A stretch of 64,000 bases of DNA from Formicarius rufipectus. Taxonomy: Eukaryota; Chordata; Aves; Passeriformes; Formicariidae. The position numbers and the translations under genes were made by a program. Under the pieces are notes generated by a model. That model did no database searches, was not told the origin of the DNA, and was given only the letters and a program-made list of their open reading frames with translations. Of this stretch, positions 21,651-34,700 are shown one piece after another (within the stretch, counting starts at the first letter, position 1; each line of letters starts with the position of its first letter). The DNA lies in assembly GCA_013399695.1 (NCBI GenBank), contig VXAU01002309.1:62001-126000 (forward strand), given 5' to 3'.

Positions 21651-24228
21651 CCAGTAGAATTGCTGATTTATAAGTATAAAGCTGTCATGCTTAATGAGCT
21701 GCATACATTACAGAGGAAATTGGTCATAGACTGTTTTATCAACGTTGATGTTGTGTATAAAACATACAGGTCTTGGGAAGTTCTGCCTTCAGAAAGAGGA
21801 GAGGTTCAGGGCTATAAAAGCTGCACAAATCTCTGGAGAAGTGGAGCCAGTAGTTGCTGGTTATATAGTTTCAATGAGAGATGCTGTGTGTGGTAAATGA
21901 AATAATAATTAGTTCTTTAGCAATCACATATAAATCTTCCTTAAGAAGCAGGGAAGACAGCTTAGCTGGGGTGACTTCTAAGTGAGGGCAATAGATTAAT
22001 GAATTTTTACCTTTTCAATGCTATTGTTTTCAGGCTGTACCTCACTTTTTTCCGCAGTCATGTCTGCAGACAGCACAGGCTCAGGTTTTCAGAGATGGTT
22101 GCATGCCTGAAAAGTTTCACCAGGGTCTGTAGAGAGAATTAATTCTTGGGTGCCCCAACTGACTCCACTGTGTCCAAACAGTGCAAGAGGAGAGTGTGCA
22201 GGGAAGCCACCTGTGCCAGTGGGGGTCTCCTTATCATCCTCTGAACCACCCATCTCTGGTCTGCCTAATCCTCTTTTTTTTTCATTGCAAAATTCGTCTT
22301 ACGCACTCATTTCCTTCCCTCATGCTCTGTCTTAATACTGAAACGATGTACTCCTCAGCAGTGTTTTCCATATCTACCAGTATAGTGCCTGTTCCCTATT
22401 CCAAGTCCGACCATGACATGCTGTTCTGAAATACATTAAAAATTACCTCAGTTAACATGAATTGCTCTATAATTATGTTCAGTATTTGTGTGTTGACTAC
22501 TTGTCTGGATTCATCTGGCATCTTTTCTTACTCAGGTGTAGTGCTAAAGAATCTTATGCAAGGGTTGTTTTGTTACTCCGGCCCCTTTCCCACTCCTTCA
22601 CCTCTATAAGACAAAAGAAAAGCTGACTAAATAATTTACCCTTTCCTCTCTACCTAGTGAGAGATCTGTTTACACTCTAAGAGAGATGGGCTAAGTTGCT
22701 CTCACAAGGTCAACACAAGAGAAGACTTTAAAAGAGGACTGTATAGGTACCCATGTTTGCTAGAAATACTTAGCTTCTGAATCTTGTAACCAAAGCAAAT
22801 TGGTCACTTGAGCAGAATATGATGGACTTTTATTTCCCATTATAGGAAATATAGTCTGTGAGATCCTAGGAGCATCATTTGGTAGCTGGTGCTTGAGGTG
22901 CAGTTCAGAGTTATTGTTAGCTGTCTCCTGCTCCTGTTTTTCTTTTTCTGGCTGGTCTCTTGATGGGAGTTCCCTTCAGTCAGTGTCTAAGTGTCCTTTT
23001 AAAGCCTAAAAAAGTTATTATTGCCATTTTTCTCATAACTTTACAAATTCAGGATGATCCCTCTCAGTTAATTTTGAGATACAGTGACAGAAGTATGGGC
23101 TAAATAATCAGCAGTGACTCAGAGGATCTAATAGGTATTTAAAACTATCAAGATATATTGCCTTATTTTCCTAGAAGCGTAATAATGAATATCCATAAAC
23201 CTGGAATGCTTATATTAATCTCTGTAGGATATTACAGTTTGTACTTAAGACCTGAAGTACTTTATCAGTGACAGCACTGGTTGGTTTGTAATCTTTTCCA
23301 TTTCTTCTAAGTTAGACAGGTCAGTACATAAACTATGTGCTATTTTCTTACTGTACAGAGACAACAGCTAGAAGATAAAGCATAGAGAATAAACCAAATT
23401 TCGGTTTCTACTATTCAAATACTATCAACAAATTCTGTTTGCATAAGATATTTCTACCATTTGGAAGAGGTTTTTTATTGATACGGCAGAAGTTTAAACT
23501 GGTACTTAAGGAATAGTTTGATAATTTTGTGTGTTCATCTCAGAATATTAAACTTATTCATGACACTGGGCAAAATGTAGCTTGATAACTGGAAGCAAGT
23601 TTAAACTTCAACATCTAGGCTTAGGCACATTGGTAAAGGTACTAGAGGGGAATGACTGTGTTTAGGGCTTGTGTTTAACTCCCTGCAGGTGTTAAATACA
23701 AGTCCCATACTCCATTGTGGGTGTCTGATCCAGAAGAGCCTGTTGACTGCAGGAATCATCCATCATCAATGGGAAGCTGCAAGGGCAGAATTTACTCCAA
23801 AATCATGAGGTTTTGTACCTGCAGCAATCCCTAAGTTAGGGACCTGGGAACCTTTTTGCCTTGACGAAGCCCACAGCATCATCAGATGTGTCTTTCCGTC
23901 CAGTAAGGTAATTGACGTACACACCAGGAGGGCAATGTCTGACCTGGAGTCTTGGTTTGTCATCACTGAAAAGCCAGGGCAGCTCAAAGACTGGCCAACA
24001 GGGGACAGTTTGATGTTATCATTTCTGTGTCTCGCTGTACAGATGTTCTGCTGGGCATGTCCATTACTGGAACAAGCAGGCAATGTTTTGTTCTCATCAG
24101 GATTTCCAATTGTCTGGAATTTTGAAGCAGGAGAAACTATATCTTTCTAGAGCTTATTTTTATGGAATGGCTTATGAAAAGGGATCCTGAGGAAATAGTG
24201 AGTCACCAGTATGCTTATTAAAATGACC
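21651..24228. other. Unique noncoding sequence
   Basis: This is 2.6 kb of single-copy DNA without recognisable genes, repeats or CpG-rich sites. The frames at 22150-22429 and 23766-24150 are not recognisable proteins. Confidence 0.6.
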
Positions 24229-24330
24229 TTAAGGTCAGATTCTGCCACTGTTAATCACAATAGTAGTGCCTTACTCTTAGAGCTTTCCCATTGGATTCAG
24301 TGGGATTACGTAAGGAATTCAGATACTACC
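24229..24330. repeat. Ancient palindromic amniote repeat fossil
   Basis: 'gtcagattctgccac' is followed by 'gtgccttactctta', a 'cccattggattcagtggg' core and 'attacgtaagg'. The arms 'ccttac' and 'gtaagg' and the halves of the core are inverted about the centre. This is the texture of a widespread old amniote palindromic repeat with the core 'cccattgacttcaatggg'. The family name cannot be assigned by eye. Confidence 0.5.
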
Positions 24331-24797
24331 TGATGGGACTAATGTGGCAGAGAGGCTGGCTCTTAGTAAGCACACCATCTGTAGTGCAACACCTTAATTT
24401 TCATCTTTTAGCTAGGCAAAAATACCTCATGTACAAGTTGGGGTTTTTTTTGAAAATCCATTCTTCACAGACGTGAAATTTTATGTAACAATTGTTTATA
24501 TATTCTGTCATTTGAATCAACATTTTAATATATCTATTGTAATGTGAAGTAATATTTGTTGAGAATGTGCCTCTAGATCAGAAGCTCTCCAGTTTTTTAT
24601 TTTTCAAAGAATCAGCAATAGGAGAAAGAAAATAATTTTGTTGTGAAGTCTCCTTGAAAATCTGTGTGTTTCACAGCGATATTTTTCAGGATTTCTTTGA
24701 ATTTTTTTATTTTATTGTATCAGACCAAGTAGCTTGATTTAGGAGAACTGGGTGGTACTTCATTGTCATTCATGCTGCATGAACCAGAATGGGGCCA
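24331..24797. other. Unique AT-rich sequence
   Basis: AT-rich DNA with short T runs (near 24440 and 24700). No gene or repeat recognised. Confidence 0.55.
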
Positions 24798-25219
24798 TGT
24801 CATGGTTTAGGAATGGTACTTCTCAGTTTAGTGCCCCCACTGAGACTCTCCAAACCCTGTGCCAGTTGCTCAGTCCTCCCTTCCCCTGCAATGGGATGGA
24901 AGGGAGAATTGGATGCACAAAACCTAAAGACAGCAGGTTGAGGTGTGAACAATTTACTGGAAGCTGCAATGAGATGAGAAAACAAATAGTAACTGCAACA
25001 ATAACAAAGACAGAGGTTACAAGAAAGAGGTGAACAATTCACTTTGGAAAACTCCCAACAACACCTGACCCCTCTGTTGCCACACTAGACTGACTCAGAA
25101 AAGAGCCCTTCTGCTGCCCCAGTAATGACATGAGGTGGTATAGAACAACCTCCATGTCTTACCCCTGCCCTCTCCTGGCTACTGCAAAAATTAACCCTGT
25201 TCTGGCTAGAACCAGGACA
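24798..25219 (-). mobile_element. Solo LTR of a second avian ERV family
   Basis: On the minus strand it opens TGTCCTGGTTCTAGCCAGAA, continues through 'cagggttaatttttgcagta', 'aggagagggcaggggtaaga' and 'accacctcatgtcatta', and ends 'accattcctaaaccatgaca'. It has TG...CA ends and is 422 bp long. It shares terminal bases with the LTRs at 13869 and 18871 but differs through most of its length, so it is a related but separate family. Flanks 'ggcca' (24793-24797) and 'ggcta' (25220-25224) match at 4 of 5 positions, consistent with a 5-bp target duplication. Frames of 80-93 codons inside it are chance. Confidence 0.9.
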
Positions 25220-26879
25220 GGCTACTATACAATTCTGAATATAAATGGGTATCTTACGTATGAAAAATTATTTGTACTTCTGCAAAATAAAGTGATGAGA
25301 ACTCATTTACTTTTCTGCACTGTCAGAAAGGAATGCAAGAATTATTTTTTTCTGATCTCTGCCAGAGAAGAAAACATATCTGGCTTAAATTTCACTCTAC
25401 TAAATAGGTTCTTTTTAGCCAGACACAAAACACTTCTTTGGGTATTTGCGAGAACAGTCTTACCTTTGAGAAATAGTTCCAGTTTTTAGACTTGAACTCA
25501 AGAACTTGAGCACTGCAAGAAGGGATTTTACTAATAAAAGCTTTAATTTTTCAAAGTAAAAAGGGATTGTTCTTTTTGGTTTAGTTTAGTTGGTTTGTTG
25601 TTTTGTTTTCTTTTTTTTTTTTTTTTCCTTAATCCAACAAATTTAAAAATGCTCAGATACAAGGTAATTCTGTGATACACAGCTTGCAGTGCAGAAGTGT
25701 AGCCTTTCAGCAGATTTCAGAGACTGGCAATGAATTTATGCTCTGTGCTAGTCCTGTGCTCACAGAAAAGCTTAACACTGTCTAGTCTTATGATGAAAAT
25801 GTTAACATGGAGCATCAAAACTAGATTTATTTTAAAAGAGCTTAATAATGATTAAACTGTATTGAAGTGTGTGCTATGCAGATTTAATCCAGAATAATCA
25901 AATGTCAGAAAAGACATGATTTAATTATTTTCCCATGTCCTGTTTTCTGTGTTCTGGTGATGTGACTGTAGTTATTGAGATGTTCCTTTTTAATTTCTCT
26001 GTGATTAAAACAATTTCAATTACAGAAAATAAAACTTAGAATTTAAAGTAAATTTAATTCTGAATAATGTCATGTGAAAAGACAGGACTTTTTGCTTCTT
26101 TCCTTGAGCCAAATTATAGCTTAAAAGTATCTATATAAATGTCAGTGTTTCTTGCAAGTTTCATCGATATAAGGGCAAGAAAATTGAGTGGAGTATTTAG
26201 TTAACCAAGAATAATGATTTCTTATTTGTTGCTGTTGTGTTTTTTTTTCTAAGTGTAAAATATTTTCCTCAAATAGAAGTAGAGCCAAAGAAATTTATTT
26301 TTGGTTTTTTTTGAGCATAGATTAGTCAATGTGAACCATTAACAGGCAACCTTTATGCTGAAAATATATCTGGACTATTTGGACAGTATTTCTGAAGAAT
26401 TAGTGCTTTCAAAGCAGAGTGAGATTCATATCATGTTGCATGTAAATGGAAAAAGATATAGCTGCTTACATTAACAGGTCTAGAGGAGGAAAATTCTGCA
26501 TCATCTATTATTTTGATAGTACAAAATTTTTTGTTATTGTGTATCTGAAAAGGGTTTTGTCCAGCACAGGCTGAACATAGTACTGAAGGCAATATTGCTC
26601 CCCTAGCAAATTGTTTTGCATGCTAATATCTCACCTCTTGAGTAGTATTTTTCCACAATTTTGGCTCTTCTTTTTCTTCTTTCTGGTGCACTGTTGTGTG
26701 TCTTTTTGTATAATTTCTCTCTTTTGGAGACATGGCAGATATTTTGAATACTTGTAATTTATGTTTGACTCTGAAATAGCTTGTATCCAAGTGATACGAT
26801 TTTATTCTTTATGTTCCTTGCCTACACATGTTGGTAGCAGTACTACACCTGCAGACTTTATTTCCAGTTTGATGACAGC
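25220..26879. other. Unique AT-rich noncoding sequence
   Basis: Mostly AT-rich single-copy DNA with the T-rich tract at 25569-25628. A 119-codon frame starting at 25130 in the LTR end runs into unique DNA and matches nothing known. Confidence 0.6.
25569..25628 (+). repeat. T/G-rich low-complexity tract ending in poly-T
   Basis: 'ggtttagtttagttggtttg' is followed by 'ttgttttgttttc' and a poly-T run of 16 bases. Confidence 0.88.
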
Positions 26880-27900
26880 ATCTGGAGAGTGTGGTCACAG
26901 GTCACGGCTCTGCCGCACTACTGTGGTGCCAACATAAACCAAGGTGTCATAGCTGCTGTGGAGACTTTGCAGACAGAGCACAAAATGGTGAGGCAGACAC
27001 TAATGGGTGGAATGTCAAAAGACCAGTGGAAATACTGGTCAGCCCTAAGGGCTTAGGAAAGGCTCCTCCTGGGCCAATCCTTGAGCAGCAGTTTTCTGGG
27101 TTATCTGAGGATTTGCTTTCCTTCACTTGGGTTATTTGTGATGGTCTACTGGATTGGGGCCTTAAGGAATGTTGCTTTAAACCAACAGCAAAAAGCTTTT
27201 CTTGGTGTAAGGGGTTAAGCCTCGAGACATTTCCCAGATGGAGAAATCCCTTCCCTTCCACATTAATCTAAGTGTATGTAGTCTCTTTTGGCTCAGGCAG
27301 ACAGTCCCTGCATTTGTGTTGGCTGGAAGCAAGAGGAATTTATTATATTTAAATTTATTTATTATACTTGTAACTATTATATTTCTTAATATTTTAAAAT
27401 GTCATAAACATTTCAAGTGCTGAGGGCACATCAGCATTTAAGCCTACATCGGTTTACCATTCTGGGGGTACATGGTCACCTTCAGAGAGAGTTTGGGACT
27501 GTCTCTTGCTCTTTGTCCTATTGTACCTCTTGCTTTGGTGGCTTCAGACTCTCCTTTGCTTTTTTTAATTGCCCTGTTACACTTAATCCCCATATTCACC
27601 CCTTTTGTTATAAAAGCAGCCTGAGAGCTCGTGTTGTGTCCCTGAGAGCCAAACAGAGTCAGCAATACTGACCTCTTGGTCCCTACAAGCATTAATTCCT
27701 TCCAGACTGCAACTTCCATGGTTCTGTTTGATATGCCCCCTCCCCTCATTTCCAGATGCGCTATTTGCATGTGGTTATATAAAATTTCTCCTTTAAGAAA
27801 AGGGGTACAATCCATCTGGGGGGAAAACATTCCTCCATAGGGGATGTTTGGAGTTACAATTGCACTGGGAAGAATCACATCTTTCCGGGTCTTTAAAGTA
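26880..27900. other. ORF-dense 1-kb block of unknown nature
   Basis: This block is somewhat more GC-rich than its surroundings. It carries a 126-codon plus-strand frame (26891-27271) and a 144-codon minus-strand frame (27444-27878), the second longest in the window. The minus-strand frame is Lys/Gly/Thr-rich and not obviously low-complexity. A purine-rich 'gaggggaggggg' lies in it on the minus strand near 27738-27749. A TATA-like 'ttataaaagcagcc' lies on the plus strand near 27609. It could be a decayed internal piece of an endogenous retrovirus or simply chance. I do not recognise either product. Confidence 0.3.
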
Positions 27901-30900
27901 GAAAAGAAAATTTATTTCACTTTTTCAGAACTTTTGGGTTTTTTCTTGCATACTCTAAGCTTTGCCATCCCGTTCTACGTTAGTTTGCTTTTGTGCTTAT
28001 TATATTTTTTTTTTTTTTGCTAACCCAATCAAGTGAACATCTTTGGTTTTCTCTATCAATTTCCCTTATTTTGTAGTGTGTATTGCTTGCTGTATCTCTG
28101 TCTTGCATTTCTTACTTGTGACTCTATTTCTATTTTTTCCTCTTGTTTGCTACTGAATCAAAAATGCATTTACAGCTTTCTTCTTGTCACCCTTGGTTGT
28201 GCAGTTGTGTTCTTGGGCCTTTTTCTCATAATGTAATAAATTATTTTTAGAAGCACTTCTAGGTTTTACCATCTAATCTTTTCTTCCTGATTTTTCTTAC
28301 AACATTCATTACTTTTGAAAACTGTTTTTTCTGATGGACCAATTCTATTTGTGAAATGTACTCTTATTCTGAGACAACTTCCTATTTCTTATTCAGTAAG
28401 TAGTTTACCTTTATTCATCAGAACAAAACTTAAAATTGAGATTTACACTATTGCTGAACTTTCAGACACTAGAAAAACTTCAAAATAATGCTACTGCATC
28501 ACAGAAAACTTTGCTTATGTGGGAAAGAAAGAAAACTTGTAGTTTGGGATTCCAGAATGCTTTAGATAGATAGCCCTTTAACTTTGCTTGCTTAGGTAGC
28601 ACTGTCTGTTAGCAGGTGTATAGTTCTTTCTCCTCATCAACAAAGAAAATTATGCTTCTGGAAAAGAATTCAACCTCCTAATTCATTGACATTAAACAGT
28701 CTTCGATGTGGGTTTATATGAGGTGCTACTTCAAGGAGTATGTATGAAGTTTGATGGGCACATCAGCTGTTGCTGAAATCCATTGTTTTGCTCACATTTC
28801 TTCTACTCGTGGGTAAAAGAATGAAGACAGGAGTGATGTTATGCTCAAGTCAAATCCCAACTGCAGATATCCCTCCTTGGGCTTCTACTCTCCTAATGTT
28901 TGATACCAACCGAATTATATGATTTTTTTTTCAGGATATGATTAGTTGTACAGTATTAGACATACAGCACTGTAGTGATTATAACTGTAATAAACTAGGA
29001 AGAGAGGAGGTTATGAATCTGGTTTTCTGCCTGGTAACTGGGTGCTTAAGCTCAAATTCAGGAAAACATTTCTACAGAAAAGCAAGCTTACATCATGCTT
29101 AACGTCAGTCACAGATCTGCACCACATTAAGGCACATTTCAAGGAGAGAAAATTGCACATGGGCATAGGTGATTTTAAAAATGGAGACTTCAAACATAAA
29201 TATGAGAAGGGAATTTTGCAAGAAATCAGGATAAGATCTGTGTGCTGGTGTAGGAGTGTACTCAGGATATGTCTTTCGTGAAGAGCAGTTCCCTTGTTTT
29301 CCTAGGATTGTCACTGTGCAAACCCATGGATCCCACTCAGGCAGCACTGCCATGAGGAACTCAACTAGCAATAGGGCAAACAAAATAAAACAAAAGTTTT
29401 TCTTACCTGTCAGGCAGGGTACATTTGACAGAATGTGACACAATTGTTCAGCTAACTGGGCAATCAGGCCAGAGGTGCACTCTGTAATGGTTTATTTTCT
29501 AATAAATGTTTCCAATTTTTTTTTTATTTCAGTTGAGTTGCATTGAGAAGATTTTGATTAGTTATTCATCAAACTTATTTACGGTATTCTGTGTCTGAAG
29601 TTAATTTATGAGTAGTTCTTGGCACACTTCAAACAGCTGTAATGGCTGTGAAGTGTACATGCTGTATTTCAGTTTCCTGACTGGATGAAGGGAATGAGAT
29701 TTCCACTGCAAATATTTTTTGTAGGGCTTCAAAATTTGCTTTTCCTGAGTATTTAAAAATATTTTTAATACTGTTTCCATGAGCATTCCTGTTTCTGTGA
29801 ACACAAAGTCAACATGGTTGAAATGAAGAGTTTAAAATTTTAAAGGAAAAATAAAGTGTTTCTCTTTTAGTGAAATCATCCAGCTTGACCTGAAAGTCAC
29901 TTTAATCCTAGTTCTAAGGTTTCATAGGGATGTACACAGCCACAGACACGTTCACACATTACTTGTGTTCATGGAAGCATTAATAGAATTTCCAAAGTCC
30001 TGTCTCAGCACAAGCAACATGCAGCAGGAAGATTCTTTCTAAGTTTCCCTCACTGTTGGATCCCTGGTCCTTGTGGCACGTGGCTTCATGTAGGAGAAGG
30101 ACAAAGGGAGTACCTAAAGTTCAGCTGGATAAGCAGTTTTGGCAATGACACAATAGTGAAAGAGTAATTTCATCAGACTAGAGAAAACAAAGAAGCCTTG
30201 GAGCTGACTACAAAATTACTGTTTTTTAAGTTAAGAAGAACCACGTAGTGGTTGTCAAATTTCTGAAGAGGAAGGACCTTTCCTATGCCACAAACAATGC
30301 TACCAGCAAGAGATAGACCCATAGTTTTTATGAAGTACATACAAATGGGACCAACAACTTTGGCACAAAATTTTCACAAAAATATGCAGGAAAACGCCAC
30401 CCTACAGCTCTCTCATTAAAGAGTTTTTCTAAAATGCCTCTGACACAGATACCTCAATCTAACAAAACCCAAAAGGCCTCTGTGGTGGAGCTGGATGGAT
30501 GTGCTGGACAGAGATGAGACTGGATTGATTCTGTCAGTCATTCTGCATTCTGACACTGAGAAGAACCTGGCACTGCAGCAGGGAAGTCAACCATTTCAGT
30601 GAACTAAAACAGCTTCTCCTCTGGTTGCTTGCTAGCAGTGGTCAAGATTGCCTTACTCTTAGGTCAGTTTATTTGGGTCTTGGCATCTATCAGACTCTGT
30701 AAATTATGAACTAGACAAAAAGGATCTAAAGTTCAGGTTCAGCTTGGCTAGGTTTCTAGGGATTTTACAATTGAATTTTTTTGTTTAACTTGTACATTTC
30801 CAAGAAATACTTTACTATATATATATGTTAGCATAGCTGTCTGTCAATTTTCATGGCTAAAAAGCATTTGGAAACTGGAGAACAGTAATAGTAGAGTTGT

Positions 30901-31399
30901 TTTTAAAGGAATCACCCTACACCATTCTAGGCCAAACTGTTTTATTAAAGTTTTATGAAAATCCTCCCTGTTTTTTACATTTCAGTTGAGTCTATTAGCT
31001 TTGCAGGTTTTGATGATCTAGCAGGTATAAGCACTTCTCACATTAAATGCAGTGTTGACAAAGGAAATTCACTAGCAAAGGTTTCATTAACTGGGGATTA
31101 TACTGAAACTTTTTCCCAGAATTGCCAATAAATGGAGCCCTAATCAAAACTTTGACTTTAAATTCAAGTACAACTAATATAATTTTGTGTTTGGTTTAAA
31201 ACTACCTGTGGTTATTTTCTTATTTTTGCAATATTCAGCATTATGTCATCTGAACTCTCAAACAGCATTGTTCCTATGATGAAAATGCAAACTTAAACCT
31301 CATATATAAATGAAACTTCAGTTTAACTTATGCTTCCAACTAGTGCTGTAGAAAAAGAGCCCTCATGCAAAGATGGAGAATTAGCAAGTTCCCTCAAAT
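27901..31399. other. Unique AT-rich noncoding sequence
   Basis: The region 28005-28240 is T-rich and gives a hydrophobic 67-codon frame (28033-28236) that I treat as chance. The rest holds short TA runs (near 30820), a poly-T run near 29518 and unique DNA. Frames of up to 112 codons near 29042-29443 overlap on both strands and are unrecognised. Confidence 0.6.
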
Positions 31400-31775
31400 G
31401 ATGATGGAGGTAGTGGACACACTGCTCAGCCAGGGCTAGGTTCTGGACTGAAGATCCTGACTTGATACATCTACACTGTGTTAACATAGCTCTGACCTGA
31501 GGATGTGCCCTTTCATACTGGTCAATTTATGATGCGTCTGACCCATGAGAGCATCTTTGGTGCCTGAGGGTTTGCACCCTCCAGTCTTAGACACTCCGGC
31601 CCAGGGCAATCCAGCAGGCAGCAGGCATTTTGCCATTAAGGTAAGTGGCTTGACAGTCTTGCTGACCTTGGTATAAAATAGTGTAATACCCTCCTCTGGG
31701 TTTCTCTCCCAGCATTAAACTTATCTGGCAAGATCTCCTGTTTCAGTCTTGATTCTGGTTAAGAGGCTACAGCAT
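31400..31775 (+). mobile_element. LTR-like block, possible old solo LTR
   Basis: A moderately GC-rich block ends with a TATA box 'tataaaata' (31672-31680), then 'cctcctctgggtttctctcc', a poly(A)-like 'attaaa' (31714-31719), and 'tctcctgtttcagtcttgat' as a possible U5. The 40-bp spacing from TATA to poly(A) signal suits an LTR. Ends and target duplication are not identifiable, so the bounds are approximate. It could instead be an ordinary promoter-like sequence. Confidence 0.33.
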
Positions 31776-34700
31776 CTGCTGACTTCCTCAACCAAGACAA
31801 TCTGCAAATTTACAGACCCTTTAATGTTGGAGTCTCATGCAGTCTTTCTAAGTTTGTTTGTGCACTGTAGTGGCCTTTTTCACTCTGTTTCTAGGGAGAA
31901 AAATTTCCAATGAGTGATTAGGGATTTGAAGGTAGGGAGGCATTTGAGACCTTGCTGCTGTGCTTCAGACCCTGGTGCCTGCCCATGGAGGAGAGCCATG
32001 GCTTGGAAAGGCAACAAGAGCATGATCCAATCTTCCTAAATTCAGTGGGAATGAATCCAAGGATCTAAGAGGTTTAGAGTTTACAACACAGTCTATTAAG
32101 ATGAAGTTTTTGAAACTACCTGAGGGAACTGAGTGTAGTTTTCTATTAAAATTAATAAAAATTGAATATTCAAATTCCTTCGATGTCTTTGAAAGCCTTG
32201 TCTCTAAGTAATATATAAAGATCCAATGTAACTTCAATTGCACCTAATTTACAACTTATAGTTAAGATGATGTAAACTCTGGACTTTGTTTCAAAATGCA
32301 GTTCGTTTATTTACAGCTCCCAAAGCTAAGCCACTGTTTACTGTTCTGTGAAAAGAAACCAAATATTTTGTATGTCACAATTGGTGTTTAGACTTGAATT
32401 TAATCTTAACAACCCAGCTCATGAAGAGAACCAAGACAGAATCATAAATCTGAAGTGGTTTTGGTTGTGTTTTTGAAAAAGAGTCTGAACTCATATCACC
32501 CCCAGCCTCCTTAATGGTTTACATAAACAATGAAGTGCCTCAGGAAAATCACCAGTGGCTCTTCTGTCAACAGAAAGCTTCATTTTCTCTCCCAGATTAG
32601 GGTGGTCTGAAGCTATCAGCAGCTGATCTGACAGAGTAAATCTGAAACAAATTGCTGTTGCTATAATCTTTCCTTGACATGAGGTGCTGCAGAGGAGTGA
32701 AACCGAGTACTGTTGCATAATGAAATTGGCTTGACTGATTGTTCATTACAGTGTATTGAAAAGTGTTGGGTTCCCCACAGTTCCTATCTTATCTATCTAT
32801 CAAAAATTTTGGGGGTATATTTCTTCACCCCCAAAATAATGTAAACCATCTCCTAGTACCTTCTGATTATAAAGTTGATCCACAAGTGTAAAATGAAGTC
32901 ATCTGAAGATTATTTTTTGTTTCTGTTTGAGAAAAGTGAAAAGCTTTGGTGTTTTTCTGGTTTTTTGTTTGTTTGCTTTTCCTGAGACTACTGTTTGGTC
33001 TAGGTAAAATACTATTGGAAAATGTTGAGGGTCATACTGCAGTTTAGTAGCATGGTAAAGGTGATAACCAAACCTTGAAGTCCTGGAAAGCCTGTAACAG
33101 AGGTGACTGGCAGAGTTAATTTCCTTGATACTGGTGGAGACACTCGGTTTGATAAGCAGGAAGCAGCTCCACATTACTCCCAAGTTTCACTGGGGAGTTG
33201 TGGTTCAGATGCCATAGCTGTGTTTATTGCCATTTCTGAGACTGGATGTTGAAGATTGATTGGTTCCAGGAAACCCCCAAACACAGTTGGGCTTCATTGT
33301 GCTGAACAGGTGTTAAGGAAAGTGACATTTGTCTCAGTTTCAAGAAAGCACCACTTTGTTTTAAATTTAATCTACTGAAGGAAGTGCCACCAAGGTAGGT
33401 CCCAGAACACCAGGCCAGCACAATGCTCCAGCTGAGGCCAGAGGAGGGAGAAGTGGGAAGGATGGGGGATTTCTACTCTCCTCACAGGAATACGCTGCAG
33501 AAAGTGTTATCTTTGAGGGTGCTTGTCTCCTCATCTTGGTACCTATCCTCTTTCCCCTTTGATTATTGTGTGCACACTCATCTACATGGCTTACAAGCTG
33601 GTTGAATTGGCTTGGATTTTTGCATTCTGTTGGAGGAAATGCCACCAGTGGGAGAGAGGGCTCCCCTCTTACATCTGGTGTGATATCAAACGGAGTTGTG
33701 TGAATGAGATTGATTTTTTTTTTTCTTCTAGAAAAACAAAAGAACTGGCTTTTTTTAAAACCTAATTATATCAAAGGATGGAAATGAAAATATCCTTACA
33801 GGAATTCAGGTTGCTGAAAAACTCAGGTCCAGCTCAGAGACAAGTATGTTTTATATTAAAAAATATTTCCTGAATTTTCATCTGTCATGCTACTAGTTTC
33901 TGCAGGGAGAGAAACATAACTTTCCCTTGCTATGTCTCAGGAAAAGTAAACAGTATTGTTAAGAAGCTTGTCGTATCACAAGTGCCTAATTAGAGAGGCT
34001 TGGGGAGCTGGCAAGTTTTCATTAAGCAAACTGCAATGCCACAGGGAAGAAGAATGTTGAGGGACAACTGCAGATTATAAACCTGTAGACTGTCCTGCAT
34101 CCTTGGATCACTGGACTGTAAAATGGTTCCTCCAGTGGGGCAGAGAAAGAAGCACATGACTGGATGGGCTGAGACCCAGAGCTGTCAGGAGTGTGCTTGA
34201 AGGAGCTGCAGGATGGCACTTGGTTCACTTTCCTACAGACGGGAGATGGTGGAAAACCAGAACTGTTTATCAATAGACCTACACATTTTGAAGACAACCA
34301 GAGACCTGCTGAATCTGGAAAACTGAAGTGCTGGTGTGTGGAGAAAGCAGCCTCACCACATGGTGACTAGAGTTGGGGAGCCACCAGGAGAGAGCATAGT
34401 GAAATGTGGTCTTTCTGAAGAGACTTCCCTTCTCAAGGGCTTGGGCCTCTCTGCTGGGTGTGGAGCATACCTCTGTCTCTGGTCCTGGCTGAGGGTATCA
34501 GCTTCTGCTGGTCACTGGGAGGTAGTGACAGCAAAGGTAGTGACAGCAAAGTGCACTCCTCTGTCCTAGCCTTTGGTAGGCAGAGGAGTGCATGCAAAGC
34601 TGAATTTCCCTTCACCTTGACAAATTCTCCAAGTGGCATTCTGATCTCTTCTAATTATTTTGCATTGAAGCTATTGTGTTTGTAATGCAATAATTATGGA

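Noticed and set aside
28033..28236. Hydrophobic 67-codon frame resembling a membrane protein
   Set aside because: The DNA is T-rich, and T-rich DNA always reads as Phe/Leu/Cys-rich hydrophobic sequence.
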